A stretch of 64,000 nt of DNA from Bog-756 sp963813525 (GTDB taxonomy: Bacteria; Actinomycetota; Acidimicrobiia; Acidimicrobiales; RAAP-2). Made by a program: the position numbers and the translations under genes. Position 1 is the stretch's first letter, and every line of letters starts with the position of its first letter. The notes under the pieces were generated by a model that did no database searches, was not told the DNA's origin, and saw nothing but the letters and a program-made list of their open reading frames with translations. The stretch spans positions 2,480,001 to 2,544,000 of the forward strand of contig CAWEZI010000005.1 in NCBI GenBank assembly GCA_963813525.1, given 5' to 3'. Shown piece after piece: positions 7,560-15,653 of the stretch.

Positions 7560-8078
7560 TCAGTCGAGCCGAGTCAGCCTTCGGCGGTACCGCCTGCCAT
7601 TCTCGACGTACTCGGCTCCCGAGATCTGGATCAGGACCAGGCTCGACTTGCCCGCACGCACGACGGCGGGAACGCCCACGGCCAGAGCCCCGGCCGGCAC
7701 CTCCATGTTGTTGGGTACGACGGCATTGGCCCCGACGGTGGCCCCGTGCCGGATCAGGGCGTGGTGGAGAACGACCGATCCGGAGCCGACCAGACACTCG
7801 TCCTCGAGCACACACCCTTCGAGATGAGCCAGATGGCCAATGACGCAGCCGTTCCCGACCACCGTGGGGAACCCCGGCCCGGCGTGGATGACCGTGCCGT
7901 CCTGGATCGACGTGCGGGCTCCGACGGTGATGGTGCCGAAATCGCCGCGTAGGACGGCGCTGGGCCACACGCTGGTGTCGGGCCCGAGGATGACGTCGCC
8001 AATGACCACCGCTTCGGGGTGGACATAGGCATCGGGATCGATGGTCGGAACGAGATCACCCAGTTGGTAGATGGCCAT
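7560..8078 (-). CDS. Gamma-carbonic-anhydrase-like hexapeptide-repeat protein
   Basis: 172 residues with left-handed beta-helix hexapeptide repeats (VIGDVILGPDTSVWPSAVLR, IRHGATVGANAVV). RGDFGTITVG, then IQDGTVIHAG, then IGHLAHLEGC gives the Arg and the three metal-binding His positions of gamma-class carbonic anhydrases of the YrdA/PaaY type. Catalysis is not assured, since many such proteins are inactive or act on other substrates. Start is ATG at 8078. Confidence 0.85.
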   Translation of the reverse strand: MAIYQLGDLVPTIDPDAYVHPEAVVIGDVILGPDTSVWPSAVLRGDFGTITVGARTSIQDGTVIHAGPGFPTVVGNGCVIGHLAHLEGCVLEDECLVGSGSVVLHHALIRHGATVGANAVVPNNMEVPAGALAVGVPAVVRAGKSSLVLIQISGAEYVENGRRYRRRLTRLD

Positions 8079-8086
8079 GCCACCCG

Positions 8087-8092
8087 ACCCTA
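8087..8092 (-). promoter_or_regulatory. Leaderless -10 element of the gamma-CA-like gene
   Basis: TAGGGT on the minus strand lies 8 nt before the ATG at 8078. Confidence 0.45.
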
Positions 8093-8240
8093 CGGTACCG
8101 GGCTGTGGCCAACCCATTGTCGGCCGGCGAGAAGCTCCGGCCCAGTCGCCCGCAGGTGGCGGACTATCGTTTTGCACGCCCGAGGTCCCGCTCGCGGAAG
8201 GAAGAAAACCGTCACTCAACCGGAACCCGAAAGGCGCCCC

Positions 8241-10004
8241 GTGGTGGACCTGCTCGACCGCCCCACGGGGAACTCCGACCTGGTCGACGTGGCGCCCGCG
8301 CCAGCCCCCGCGGTGCCGTCGACCATCAGCAACGGCCTGGCCGGTGGAAGCGACACGGTCGACCGCGCCATCTGGAGCCTGGTCTGGCTCGGGGTGCTGA
8401 GCGGCGGGATCGCCCTGTGGGGATCGTGGTCGTCCTGGTCCGTAGGGGGTATCGCCGCCCCTCTGATCACCTTGATCGGCGTGACCGGGCTCGTCGCCAC
8501 CTGGCTGGTTGTCGACCCCCGGTCTCGGCTCCTGCAGCTAACGGCGCTCGGAGCGGGCGTGGTCACCGTCCTTTCCGGTCAGGGGGTGTCCATCCACGAC
8601 CGGCGCTTCTACAACACCGATGCCGCCGCCTTCGATCAGGTGGCTGCCCGGGTCTTGGCCCATGGATCCAATCCCTACACCACGTCGATGGGATCGGCGG
8701 CCCGGCTCTTTCACGTGCCGTCGGATTTCTGGACCTACACGCTCACCGGCACCTTCGTCGACCACGTTTCCTACCCGGCCGGATCCTTCCTGATCGACGT
8801 ACCCGCCTACCTGCTCGGATTCCGTCACGAGATCGTGGACTGGATGGACCTCTACGCCTGGATCGTGACCGGTGTGCTGGTGTTCTTCCTGCTTCCCGCC
8901 ACTCTGCGCTGGCTGGCCGTCCTACTCCTGCTCACACCGGCCTTCGTGGGCACCTTCGGTTCGGGAGGAACCGACGCCGTCTTCTTGCCCTTCCTGGTTC
9001 TCGCCGTCTGGCGTTGGGATCGGTTCGGCCGCGGGCCCACGGCCGGGTGGGCGGCGTGGATGGGCCCGGTGGCCCTGGGGGTGGCCTGTTCCATCAAGCA
9101 GACGCCGTGGTTCTGCCTTCCCTTTCTGCTCCTCGGGCTCTGGATCGAGGCCCACCAGGACGGACGTCCGCCGGGCCGGGTGGTCCTCCGCTACCTGGCC
9201 ATCGTGGTGTCGGTCTTTGTTGCCGTCAACCTCCCCTTCATCGTCTGGGAGCCGTCGGCCTGGGCACGCGGCACCCTGTTGCCGTTCCTGACCCCCCTGA
9301 TCCCCGACGGTCAGGGTCTGGTGACCCTGGCTCTCCACGGCGTGGCCCGAGGGGTCTCCCTCCCGCTGCTCACCGCATCCGGAGCTCTGGTCCTCCTCAC
9401 CTTGGCCCTGGCTTTCGTGGTCTGGTACCCGGCTATGAAGCGGATCTGGATGCTGGTCCTCCCGGTCATCTTCTTCGTCGCCCCCCGCAGCTTGTCGACC
9501 TACCTCCTGGATCTGCTGCCGGCGGCCCTGGTGGCCGCCGTGTCGGTGGCGCCGGCCCGACGGCGGGACCGACAGCCGGCCGGTCGGGTCGGTGTGGTGC
9601 TCGGGTTGGCCGTGGGCGCCTCAGCTCTGTCTTCGCTCATCCTGGCCACGCTGGCCTTCGTGTCTCCCCCCCTCCAGATCGGTGTGCAATCGGTCACCAC
9701 CTCGGGGGGGGCGACATCGCTGGATTCGGTGACGGTGACGGTGCACAACGACACCGGCCGGAGTGTCACCCCGCACTTCATGGTCGACGTCGACGAGGCC
9801 CATCCCGCCGGATTCTGGTATCCGGCCCACCATCGGACGTTCTCCCTGGGGCCGCACGGATCCTCCCGGGTGACCCTCTACCCGGCTTCGTACACCGGGT
9901 CCCCCCTCCACGGGTCCCACTGGCTGGTCGAGGCCTACACCTCGTCGCCCGAGGCCCTGAGCACCTCCACGCCCCAGCTGTGGCGGCTCGGGCCACTCCA
10001 GTGA
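8241..10004 (+). CDS. Polytopic membrane protein, probable GT-C/GT87-like glycosyltransferase
   Basis: About 587 residues from the GTG at 8241; the open frame continues upstream, so the start is uncertain. A hydrophilic Pro/Ala head is followed by roughly ten hydrophobic helices (for example WLAVLLLLTPAFVGTFGSG, ALAVLAVWRWDRFGRG-type loops and VACSIKQTPWFCLPFLLLG). The SIKQTPWF and PFIVWEP segments resemble polyprenyl-phosphate-mannose-dependent transferases of the GT87/DUF2029 type. After the last helix comes an approximately 110-residue beta-rich extracytoplasmic domain (QIGVQSVTTSGG to PQLW). Probably transfers a sugar outside the membrane; donor and acceptor unknown. Confidence 0.7.
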   Translation: MVDLLDRPTGNSDLVDVAPAPAPAVPSTISNGLAGGSDTVDRAIWSLVWLGVLSGGIALWGSWSSWSVGGIAAPLITLIGVTGLVATWLVVDPRSRLLQLTALGAGVVTVLSGQGVSIHDRRFYNTDAAAFDQVAARVLAHGSNPYTTSMGSAARLFHVPSDFWTYTLTGTFVDHVSYPAGSFLIDVPAYLLGFRHEIVDWMDLYAWIVTGVLVFFLLPATLRWLAVLLLLTPAFVGTFGSGGTDAVFLPFLVLAVWRWDRFGRGPTAGWAAWMGPVALGVACSIKQTPWFCLPFLLLGLWIEAHQDGRPPGRVVLRYLAIVVSVFVAVNLPFIVWEPSAWARGTLLPFLTPLIPDGQGLVTLALHGVARGVSLPLLTASGALVLLTLALAFVVWYPAMKRIWMLVLPVIFFVAPRSLSTYLLDLLPAALVAAVSVAPARRRDRQPAGRVGVVLGLAVGASALSSLILATLAFVSPPLQIGVQSVTTSGGATSLDSVTVTVHNDTGRSVTPHFMVDVDEAHPAGFWYPAHHRTFSLGPHGSSRVTLYPASYTGSPLHGSHWLVEAYTSSPEALSTSTPQLWRLGPLQ

Positions 10005-10037
10005 GAACCAACGGCCTGAAGCCCTCCGGCCCCCCCG

Positions 10038-10065
10038 TTCCGACCGGGCGGCTCACTCCTACTAT
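10038..10065 (+). promoter_or_regulatory. Promoter of the amidohydrolase gene
   Basis: TTCCGA and TACTAT separated by 16 bp. A GGGGAGG Shine-Dalgarno follows before the ATG at 10107. Confidence 0.4.
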
Positions 10066-10106
10066 GGAGCGGGGACCGCGTCGGCTCCCGCTCGGGGAGG
10101 CACACC

Positions 10107-11297
10107 ATGGATGACGTCGGGGACCTCGGTCATCCCGTATTCGATGCCGACAATCACTACTACGAGGCGCTGGACGCCTTCACCCGTCACCTCGACCCGA
10201 AGCTCGGCTCCCGGGTCATCCAGTGGTCGGAGATCGACGGTCGCCGCTACCACGTGATCGGGGGCCGAGTGAGCCGGGCCGTCACCAACCCCACCTTCGA
10301 TCCGGTGGCCTTCCCCGGTGCGCTGCACGACTACTTCCGGGGCAACCCCGACCGACGGAGCCCCCTCGAATTCCTATCCCGGCGCGAACCCATTCGGCCC
10401 GCCTACCGCGACCCGGCTGCCCGGGTGGTCGCCCTCGACGGACAGGGCCTCGCCGGTTGCCTGGTCTTCCCCACTCTCGGGATGATCTACGAGGAGCCGC
10501 TGTCGCACGACCCCGAAGCGGTGTGCCACCTTTTCCGTGCCTTCAACCGATGGCTGTCGGAGGACTGGCCCTTCAATTATCGGGATCGCATCTACTCCGC
10601 TCCGTACATCACCCTGGCCGATCCCCTCTGGGCGGCCGCAGAGTTGGAGTGGGCCCTCGGGCTGGGTGCACGCATCGTGGTCATGAGGCCGGCCGCCCCC
10701 ACCACCGCCCTCGGTCGACGCAACCCGTTCGACACCATGTTCGATCCCTTCTGGAGCTTGGCCAACGACGCCGGCGTGACCGTCGTCGTCCACGCCGCCG
10801 ACAGCGGCGGATCATCGAACGGCTATGCCGCCGACGGCTTCGCCGCCACCTTTTCCGGGGGGTGGAAGCCCTCGATCAAGTCCTTCGCCATCGAGCAGGC
10901 CATCCGCGACTTTCTCCTGACCATCATCTTCGAAAAGCACTTCGACAGGTTCCCCAATCTCCGTATCGCATCGATTGAGAACGGCGCGGAATACCTGCCC
11001 GATCTCATCAGGAAAATCCGGTCGACAGCCAACAAGATGCCGGGATACTGGAAGGACGACCCGATCGACGACTTACGCCGTCACGTGTGGATCAACCCGT
11101 TCTGGGAAGACGACGTGACCGAGGTGGCGGAATGCATCGGTCCGGACCGGGTCATCTTCGGGTCGGACTGGCCCCACATAGAGGCGCTCCCGGAACCGAC
11201 CGATTACGTGGCCGAGCTCAAGGAATTCACCGCCGACGAACGGCGGATGATCCTCAACGACAACGTCAACCAGCTCATCGTCCTTCGGCCCACCTGA
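10107..11297 (+). CDS. Amidohydrolase-2 family metal-dependent hydrolase
   Basis: 396 residues with the TIM-barrel amidohydrolase-2 pattern seen in ACMSD and related decarboxylases. The N-terminal motif is FDADNHYYEA (His in the second metal position rather than a full HxH), then VVVHAAD in mid-sequence, FPNLRIASIENGAEYLPDL, and the closing FGSDWPHIE with the conserved Asp. Family members remove carboxyl groups or hydrolyse cyclic C-N bonds; the substrate here is not predictable. A good Shine-Dalgarno (GGGAGG) precedes the ATG. Transcribed alone. Confidence 0.85.
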   Translation: MDDVGDLGHPVFDADNHYYEALDAFTRHLDPKLGSRVIQWSEIDGRRYHVIGGRVSRAVTNPTFDPVAFPGALHDYFRGNPDRRSPLEFLSRREPIRPAYRDPAARVVALDGQGLAGCLVFPTLGMIYEEPLSHDPEAVCHLFRAFNRWLSEDWPFNYRDRIYSAPYITLADPLWAAAELEWALGLGARIVVMRPAAPTTALGRRNPFDTMFDPFWSLANDAGVTVVVHAADSGGSSNGYAADGFAATFSGGWKPSIKSFAIEQAIRDFLLTIIFEKHFDRFPNLRIASIENGAEYLPDLIRKIRSTANKMPGYWKDDPIDDLRRHVWINPFWEDDVTEVAECIGPDRVIFGSDWPHIEALPEPTDYVAELKEFTADERRMILNDNVNQLIVLRPT

Positions 11298-11334
11298 GCC
11301 CCGGTGAAGGCCTCGGGCGGCGCCGGATGAGCCC

Positions 11335-12843
11335 TCAGAGCAGGCCACTCGGGGTGGACGGATTGAGGAAGGCCTGTTCAGCCACATCGGAGCTCGGCCC
11401 CGGCCCGGCGGCGAAGCAGTCGGCCCATTGCGACCGACCGGTTGATCGCAATCGGTCGAGGTACCACTGGACGTCGACCCGGGCGTGCCAGGGTCCTCCC
11501 TCGTGCAGGACCGTCCACAGGGGGTCGATGCCGGAGTGTGATCGATCGAGGGCATCGGCGCCCCACTCCCCCATCACGCTGAGGGCATGGGCGACCACAT
11601 CGGGGTGGTCCTCGGCCTGGTCATGTTCCTCGTGCGGGTCGGCCTCCAGGTCGAACAGCATCACGCCGGGGTAACCGTGATAGGCGTCGAAGTAACTGCG
11701 GATGCAGAGCCATCGGTCGAACCGGACCGACCGTTGTGCCGTCCATGCCGCGTGGGAGAGGACCAGGTGATCGCGTCCCGAGGGTGACCCCGACGACAAC
11801 ACGGCAGCGAACGAGCGCCCGTCCCAGCGTTCGGGCACCTCAGCCCCGAACAACTCGAGGACGGTGGCCATCACGTCGACCTGGTAGTGCAGGCCGGGCT
11901 GTACCCGGCCGGGCAGGCCGGGCCACCGGAGAATCAGCGGAAGGTGGGTGGTGTGTTCATCGGCCGTCTGGTGGTCGCAGTAGATGCCGAGCTCGCCGAG
12001 GTTTTCCCCGTGGTCGGCGGAGACCATCACACCGGTCTGGTCGGCCACGCCCGTCTCGGCCAGCACATCGAGGATCTGGCCCAGATGATGGTCGGCATAG
12101 CGGACGCCGGTGTCGTAGCCGTCGAACACCCGACGGACGTCATCCATATCAGCGGCCTGTTGGGGTTGCCGGGGCCAGCTGTTCCACACCGTCCGCGGTC
12201 CGAACCCGGCGATCTCCTGGGCCGAGTGGGGCCCCGGTCGGTCCCAGTGGGCCTGACGCACCTCTTCGCTGAGCCAGGCCGGCAACGGGTCGTCGGTGAA
12301 AAGGTCCCCGAAGCTCGACGGGGTCCGATAGGGCGTGTGGGGGTCCCACATGTGGACATGGAGGAACCAACTGGGGCGGTGGGCGTTGACGGTGAGCCAG
12401 TGACGGGCTGCCGCTGCTACCTGATCGGCCGTCTCCATGCCCCGGGTTCCGAGGTTGAAGCACTCGTTGAACCCGGCGTCGAAGTGGTAGGCGGAATGCC
12501 TCTCGGCGAACGTGCTGATCGAGGCGGTCCAGACGCCGACGTCCCGGAGGGCGCTCATCCAGCTGTGCCTGGCTGCCGCTGTCTGGAACTGACGGGTCGG
12601 CCCTTCGAGAGGGAGGTCGGCGGCGGTACCGCCGTGATTGACCACCCCGTTACGGATGCCGAACTGTCCGGTGGACAGGGCGGTGCGTGACGGAAGACAC
12701 GGCGTGTCCGATGCATAGACGCTGTCGAAGCGGACGCCCTCGGCGGCCAGGGCGTCCATGTTGGGGCTGGTGGACCGTTGATACCCGTAACACCCCAGGT
12801 GGTCGGCCCTCAAGGTGTCGATGTCGAAGTAGATGAGGTTCAC
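11335..12843 (-). CDS. Type I sulfatase (Cys/formylglycine type)
   Basis: 502 residues of the alkaline-phosphatase/sulfatase superfamily. The N-terminal metal ligands are in FDIDTLRADHLGCYG, and Cys49 in DTPCLPSRTALSTG fits the C-x-P-x-R formylglycine signature, so a maturase (FGE or anaerobic equivalent) is needed in trans. MVSADHGENLGE carries the second metal site. It has no signal peptide, suggesting a cytosolic enzyme. The GTG at 12843 overlaps the stop of the small gene before it (GTGA). It lies divergent to a second sulfatase-like gene. Substrate unknown. Confidence 0.88.
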   Translation of the reverse strand: MNLIYFDIDTLRADHLGCYGYQRSTSPNMDALAAEGVRFDSVYASDTPCLPSRTALSTGQFGIRNGVVNHGGTAADLPLEGPTRQFQTAAARHSWMSALRDVGVWTASISTFAERHSAYHFDAGFNECFNLGTRGMETADQVAAAARHWLTVNAHRPSWFLHVHMWDPHTPYRTPSSFGDLFTDDPLPAWLSEEVRQAHWDRPGPHSAQEIAGFGPRTVWNSWPRQPQQAADMDDVRRVFDGYDTGVRYADHHLGQILDVLAETGVADQTGVMVSADHGENLGELGIYCDHQTADEHTTHLPLILRWPGLPGRVQPGLHYQVDVMATVLELFGAEVPERWDGRSFAAVLSSGSPSGRDHLVLSHAAWTAQRSVRFDRWLCIRSYFDAYHGYPGVMLFDLEADPHEEHDQAEDHPDVVAHALSVMGEWGADALDRSHSGIDPLWTVLHEGGPWHARVDVQWYLDRLRSTGRSQWADCFAAGPGPSSDVAEQAFLNPSTPSGLL

Positions 12844-13106
12844 GGAGCCCTTCCCGTCCGAGCGGGCCAGATCGTACCGGCGCCGTCGGTCACCGCGGTG
12901 GACACGGACAGCGCCGGCCGCCCGTGTCGTCCAGTGGCCAGTGGATGACTCCTTGGGTCAAGCGGGCGGGCGACGCCCCGGTATCGAACACCATGGTCAT
13001 CGAGGTAGGTCATCACCAAGGGATAGGCCGGAAGGCCCACAAGAACGACGTCGGCGGCCACCGGGAGCGCCAGCGGTGCGGCACCGCTCAAGAGGTCGAA
13101 GTTCAT
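12840..13106 (-). CDS. Small hypothetical protein coupled to the sulfatase
   Basis: 88 residues from the ATG at 13106 (MNFDLLSGAAPLALP). The sequence AADVVLVGLPAYPLVMTYLD looks like a buried beta-alpha unit, and the C-terminus is basic. The stop overlaps the sulfatase GTG. I recognise no family. An upstream in-frame extension has no start codon close by. Coding status is supported by the coupling and by TATAGT with a palindrome upstream. Confidence 0.5.
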   Translation of the reverse strand: MNFDLLSGAAPLALPVAADVVLVGLPAYPLVMTYLDDHGVRYRGVARPLDPRSHPLATGRHGRPALSVSTAVTDGAGTIWPARTGRAP

Positions 13107-13178
13107 CGGATGGCGGCCTGCCCCACACTCCCACTCGACGCCGGCGAAGCGGGCTGCTCCCCTCTGCTGGCAGAACCA

Positions 13179-13205
13179 ACTATACCACTCTGAGTGGTGA
13201 ATAGT
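13179..13205. promoter_or_regulatory. Palindromic operator between the divergent sulfatase units
   Basis: ACCACTC-T-GAGTGGT (13184-13198) is a perfect 7-1-7 dyad, flanked by ACTAT (13179-13183) and ATAGT (13201-13205), giving 12-bp arms with a 2-nt bulge. On the minus strand the left end forms TATAGT, a good -10 box. A bound factor would overlap the promoter of the minus-strand unit and lie upstream of the plus-strand one. Confidence 0.5.
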
Positions 13206-13299
13206 GCACGTGTAGTGGTAACTGGCTAACATCCAGAGGGACGAACGGTGGCGTCTCAGGCGAGCTTCTGTCACCGCTGGAGCGAAGGGCAGGGGAATC

Positions 13300-13404
13300 A
13301 TGGATACGACGCCTAGTGGGTCGCGGACGTCAGGCCAAGCCTGGCGCTCGGGCGGCCCGACCGAACCGATCAGCCAGACAGCGCGGCCAGGGAGGGCGGG
13401 ATGA
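13300..13404 (+). CDS. Small ORF (34 aa) translationally coupled to the second sulfatase
   Basis: ATG at 13300 preceded by AGGGG at 6 nt, and encoding MDTTPSGSRTSGQAWR followed by a Gly/Pro/Arg-rich tail. Its TGA overlaps the ATG of the sulfatase-like gene (ATGA). The low-complexity composition suggests a coupling or regulatory leader rather than a folded protein. It is the only element with a strong ribosome site ahead of that gene besides GGGAGGGCGGG just before 13401. Confidence 0.45.
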   Translation: MDTTPSGSRTSGQAWRSGGPTEPISQTARPGRAG

Positions 13405-14762
13405 ACCTGGTCATCTGTTCGCTCGACACTCTCCGGGCCGACCGGCTGAGCTGCCTCGGACACGGTCGGGGGCTGACCCCCAATCTCGACCGGATCGCAT
13501 CGGAGGGCGCCCTGTTCTCCCAGGCATTCGCCACCGACATCCCGACCCAGCCGTCACACACCGCACTGTTCACCGGACAGTTCGGCATCAACACCGGCAT
13601 CGTCAGTCACTTCCATCCGGCCGCCTATCTGGACGAGTCCACGGTGTGGCTGCCGTCGCTGCTGCGCCGCCACGGCTTCACCACCGGGGCGGTCGACCAC
13701 CTGTTCGCCATGAAGGACTGGTTCATCAGGGGCTACGACGACTACATGCCCCCACCGGGGCGGTCCCGATCCCCCGGATCAGTGATCAACGACATCGGGT
13801 TCCCGTGGATGACCGACCACGCCGAAGAGGACTTCCTCCTCTTCTTGCACTTCTGGGATGCTCACATCCCCTATGTCCCTCCGTCCCCGTTCAAGGAGCT
13901 GTTCTCCCACCGGTCGGCCAGACGGATCGACCCGGACATCACCGACAAGCTCGAAGGACGGCCGAGCTATCCCCTGTTCAAGCAGAACCTGTACGACTTC
14001 CTCGAGTCGATGCCCAACCTCGACTACATCGCCGATCTCTACGACGCCGAAGTGGCCTACCTCGACTTCGAGATCGGTCGTCTCTTCACCCACCTGGGTG
14101 AGTGCGGTCTGTTGGAGGACACCATGGTGGTCCTGTTCGGAGACCACGGCGAGAACATGACGGAACATGATTCGTGGTTCGATCATGCCGGCCTCTACGA
14201 CTCGGTGGTGCATGTCCCGCTCATCCTGTGGGCACCGGGACGGATCCCCGCTGTCGAATCGTCGGCCATGGTCGCCCTGGTCGACGTGATGCCCACCGTC
14301 CTCGAGGTCCTGGGCCTGCCGGCGGCCGGGGCCATCAACGGTCGATCGCTCATGCCCCTCATCCGAGGTGAGGTCGGCACCCATCGTGATGCGATCATGC
14401 TCAGCGAGTCCACCTGGAATGCCGCCCGCGGCGTCCGGACGCCCGAGTGGAAGCTCATCGAGTACCTGCAGTGCACCATTTACGGGCGCGAGGGAGTGGA
14501 GCTCTACAACCTGGCCGACGATCCGGAGGAGCAGGCCAACGTGGCCGGGCTCCATCCCGAGGTGGTGGACGACCTGACCGCCCGTCTCCACCATTGGGTC
14601 GGCGCCCAGCTGGGCGGGCGGCCCGACCCGATGCTCTCGGTCATCGACGCCGGACTGCCGGCGGTGGCTCGGCTCAACGAGGTGGTGTGCGGACTGGCCC
14701 GCCCCCGTCAGGATGCTCCCGCACCCCTGTCGGTCACTGCGGGGGCCGCCGGCCCGGGGTGA
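13401..14762 (+). CDS. Sulfatase-superfamily enzyme with Thr in the nucleophile position
   Basis: 453 residues, similar over its length to the divergent sulfatase (both start MNL-I/V-, with D-x-DTLRAD, GQFGI-N-G-V). The nucleophile position reads IPTQPSHTAL: Thr49 aligns with Cys49 of the neighbour and the Arg is His53. Thr-type members of the superfamily include phosphotransferases and phosphodiesterases rather than formylglycine sulfatases. The second metal site is FGDHGENMTEHD. No signal peptide. Likely a hydrolase or transferase of an ester related to that of the neighbour, but not a classical sulfatase. Confidence 0.82.
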   Translation: MNLVICSLDTLRADRLSCLGHGRGLTPNLDRIASEGALFSQAFATDIPTQPSHTALFTGQFGINTGIVSHFHPAAYLDESTVWLPSLLRRHGFTTGAVDHLFAMKDWFIRGYDDYMPPPGRSRSPGSVINDIGFPWMTDHAEEDFLLFLHFWDAHIPYVPPSPFKELFSHRSARRIDPDITDKLEGRPSYPLFKQNLYDFLESMPNLDYIADLYDAEVAYLDFEIGRLFTHLGECGLLEDTMVVLFGDHGENMTEHDSWFDHAGLYDSVVHVPLILWAPGRIPAVESSAMVALVDVMPTVLEVLGLPAAGAINGRSLMPLIRGEVGTHRDAIMLSESTWNAARGVRTPEWKLIEYLQCTIYGREGVELYNLADDPEEQANVAGLHPEVVDDLTARLHHWVGAQLGGRPDPMLSVIDAGLPAVARLNEVVCGLARPRQDAPAPLSVTAGAAGPG

Positions 14763-14795
14763 GACGCCGGCGCGAGGTCAACGGGGCTCCTCCGT

Positions 14796-15653
14796 CTATC
14801 GGGGGCAGAGGCAATTGTGGGCAGAGGCAGTTGTTGGCAGACGCAAGTACGCGCAGAGGCCCCGGGGATCTCCGTCGTCGTCTTCGATGACGGTCACCTC
14901 CTCGAATCCGGTGTCACCCATCAAACGGGTGACCGCAGAGATCTGGTCGTCGCCCACCTCCAGCAGAAGCCAGCCTCCCCCCCGCAGCCAGTGTGTGCTC
15001 CGTTGGACGGCCCGGGTCAGCAGGGTGAGACCGGCCTTGCCGCCATCCAGAGCCAACCGGGGTTCGAAATGCCGGACGTCGCGGGGCAGGAGATGCATGG
15101 CGTCGCTGGGCACGTAGGGAAGGACGCCGGTCATCACATCGACACGTAGAGCCAGATCGGCCGGTAAAGGAAGGTCGAGATCGCCCTGGTAGACCTCGAT
15201 GCCATTGTGCCGGGCACACTGCACGGCGGCTGGGTCGATTTCCGTCGCCACCACCTCAGCGGCGGGTCGAGTGGCCTGCATGACAGCGGCCACGGCCCCA
15301 GATCCTGTGCACAGGTCGACGGCCACGCCCGCCTCCGGTAACAGCTGAGCCGCCCGACGGGCCAGCGGTTCCGATTGCCAACGGGGCACATACACGCCGG
15401 GCGCCACCATGATCTCGAGCCCGCAGAACGAGACCTTCCCTGTGACCCAGGCCAGTGGTTCGCCCGACAGCCGTCGTTCCCGCATCATGCGCAGTTCGGC
15501 ATCGTCGTGGGCGGCATCGATGAGTTCGGTGGCCTCCTCCATGGCTGCCACACAACCGGCCGTTTCGAGGGCGCGGGTGAGGGACGACAGGTCAAGGGCG
15601 GCGCCATCGTCACAGTGAGGGGTGGTCGACGCCGAGGACCCGGACACTGTCAC
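14796..15653 (-). CDS. HemK/PrmC-like SAM methyltransferase lacking the NPPY motif
   Basis: 285 residues from the GTG at 15653, which overlaps the GH1 stop as GTGA. An N-terminal helical part and RRLSGEPLAWVTGKVSFCG match PrmC, then VAVDLCTGSGAVAAVM (SAM motif I) and EVVATEIDPAAVQCAR. The catalytic NPPY of glutamine and adenine methyltransferases is replaced by GVLPYVP, so release-factor methylation is doubtful. The 3' end is built on a 16-bp imperfect tandem repeat. Probably a paralogue with a different or lost target. Confidence 0.75.
   Translation of the reverse strand: MTVSGSSASTTPHCDDGAALDLSSLTRALETAGCVAAMEEATELIDAAHDDAELRMMRERRLSGEPLAWVTGKVSFCGLEIMVAPGVYVPRWQSEPLARRAAQLLPEAGVAVDLCTGSGAVAAVMQATRPAAEVVATEIDPAAVQCARHNGIEVYQGDLDLPLPADLALRVDVMTGVLPYVPSDAMHLLPRDVRHFEPRLALDGGKAGLTLLTRAVQRSTHWLRGGGWLLLEVGDDQISAVTRLMGDTGFEEVTVIEDDDGDPRGLCAYLRLPTTASAHNCLCPR

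Noticed and set aside
8105..10114. 669-codon plus-strand frame overlapping the membrane glycosyltransferase
   Set aside because: Arg/Pro/Gly-rich shadow in another frame; the in-phase frame gives proper transmembrane helices.
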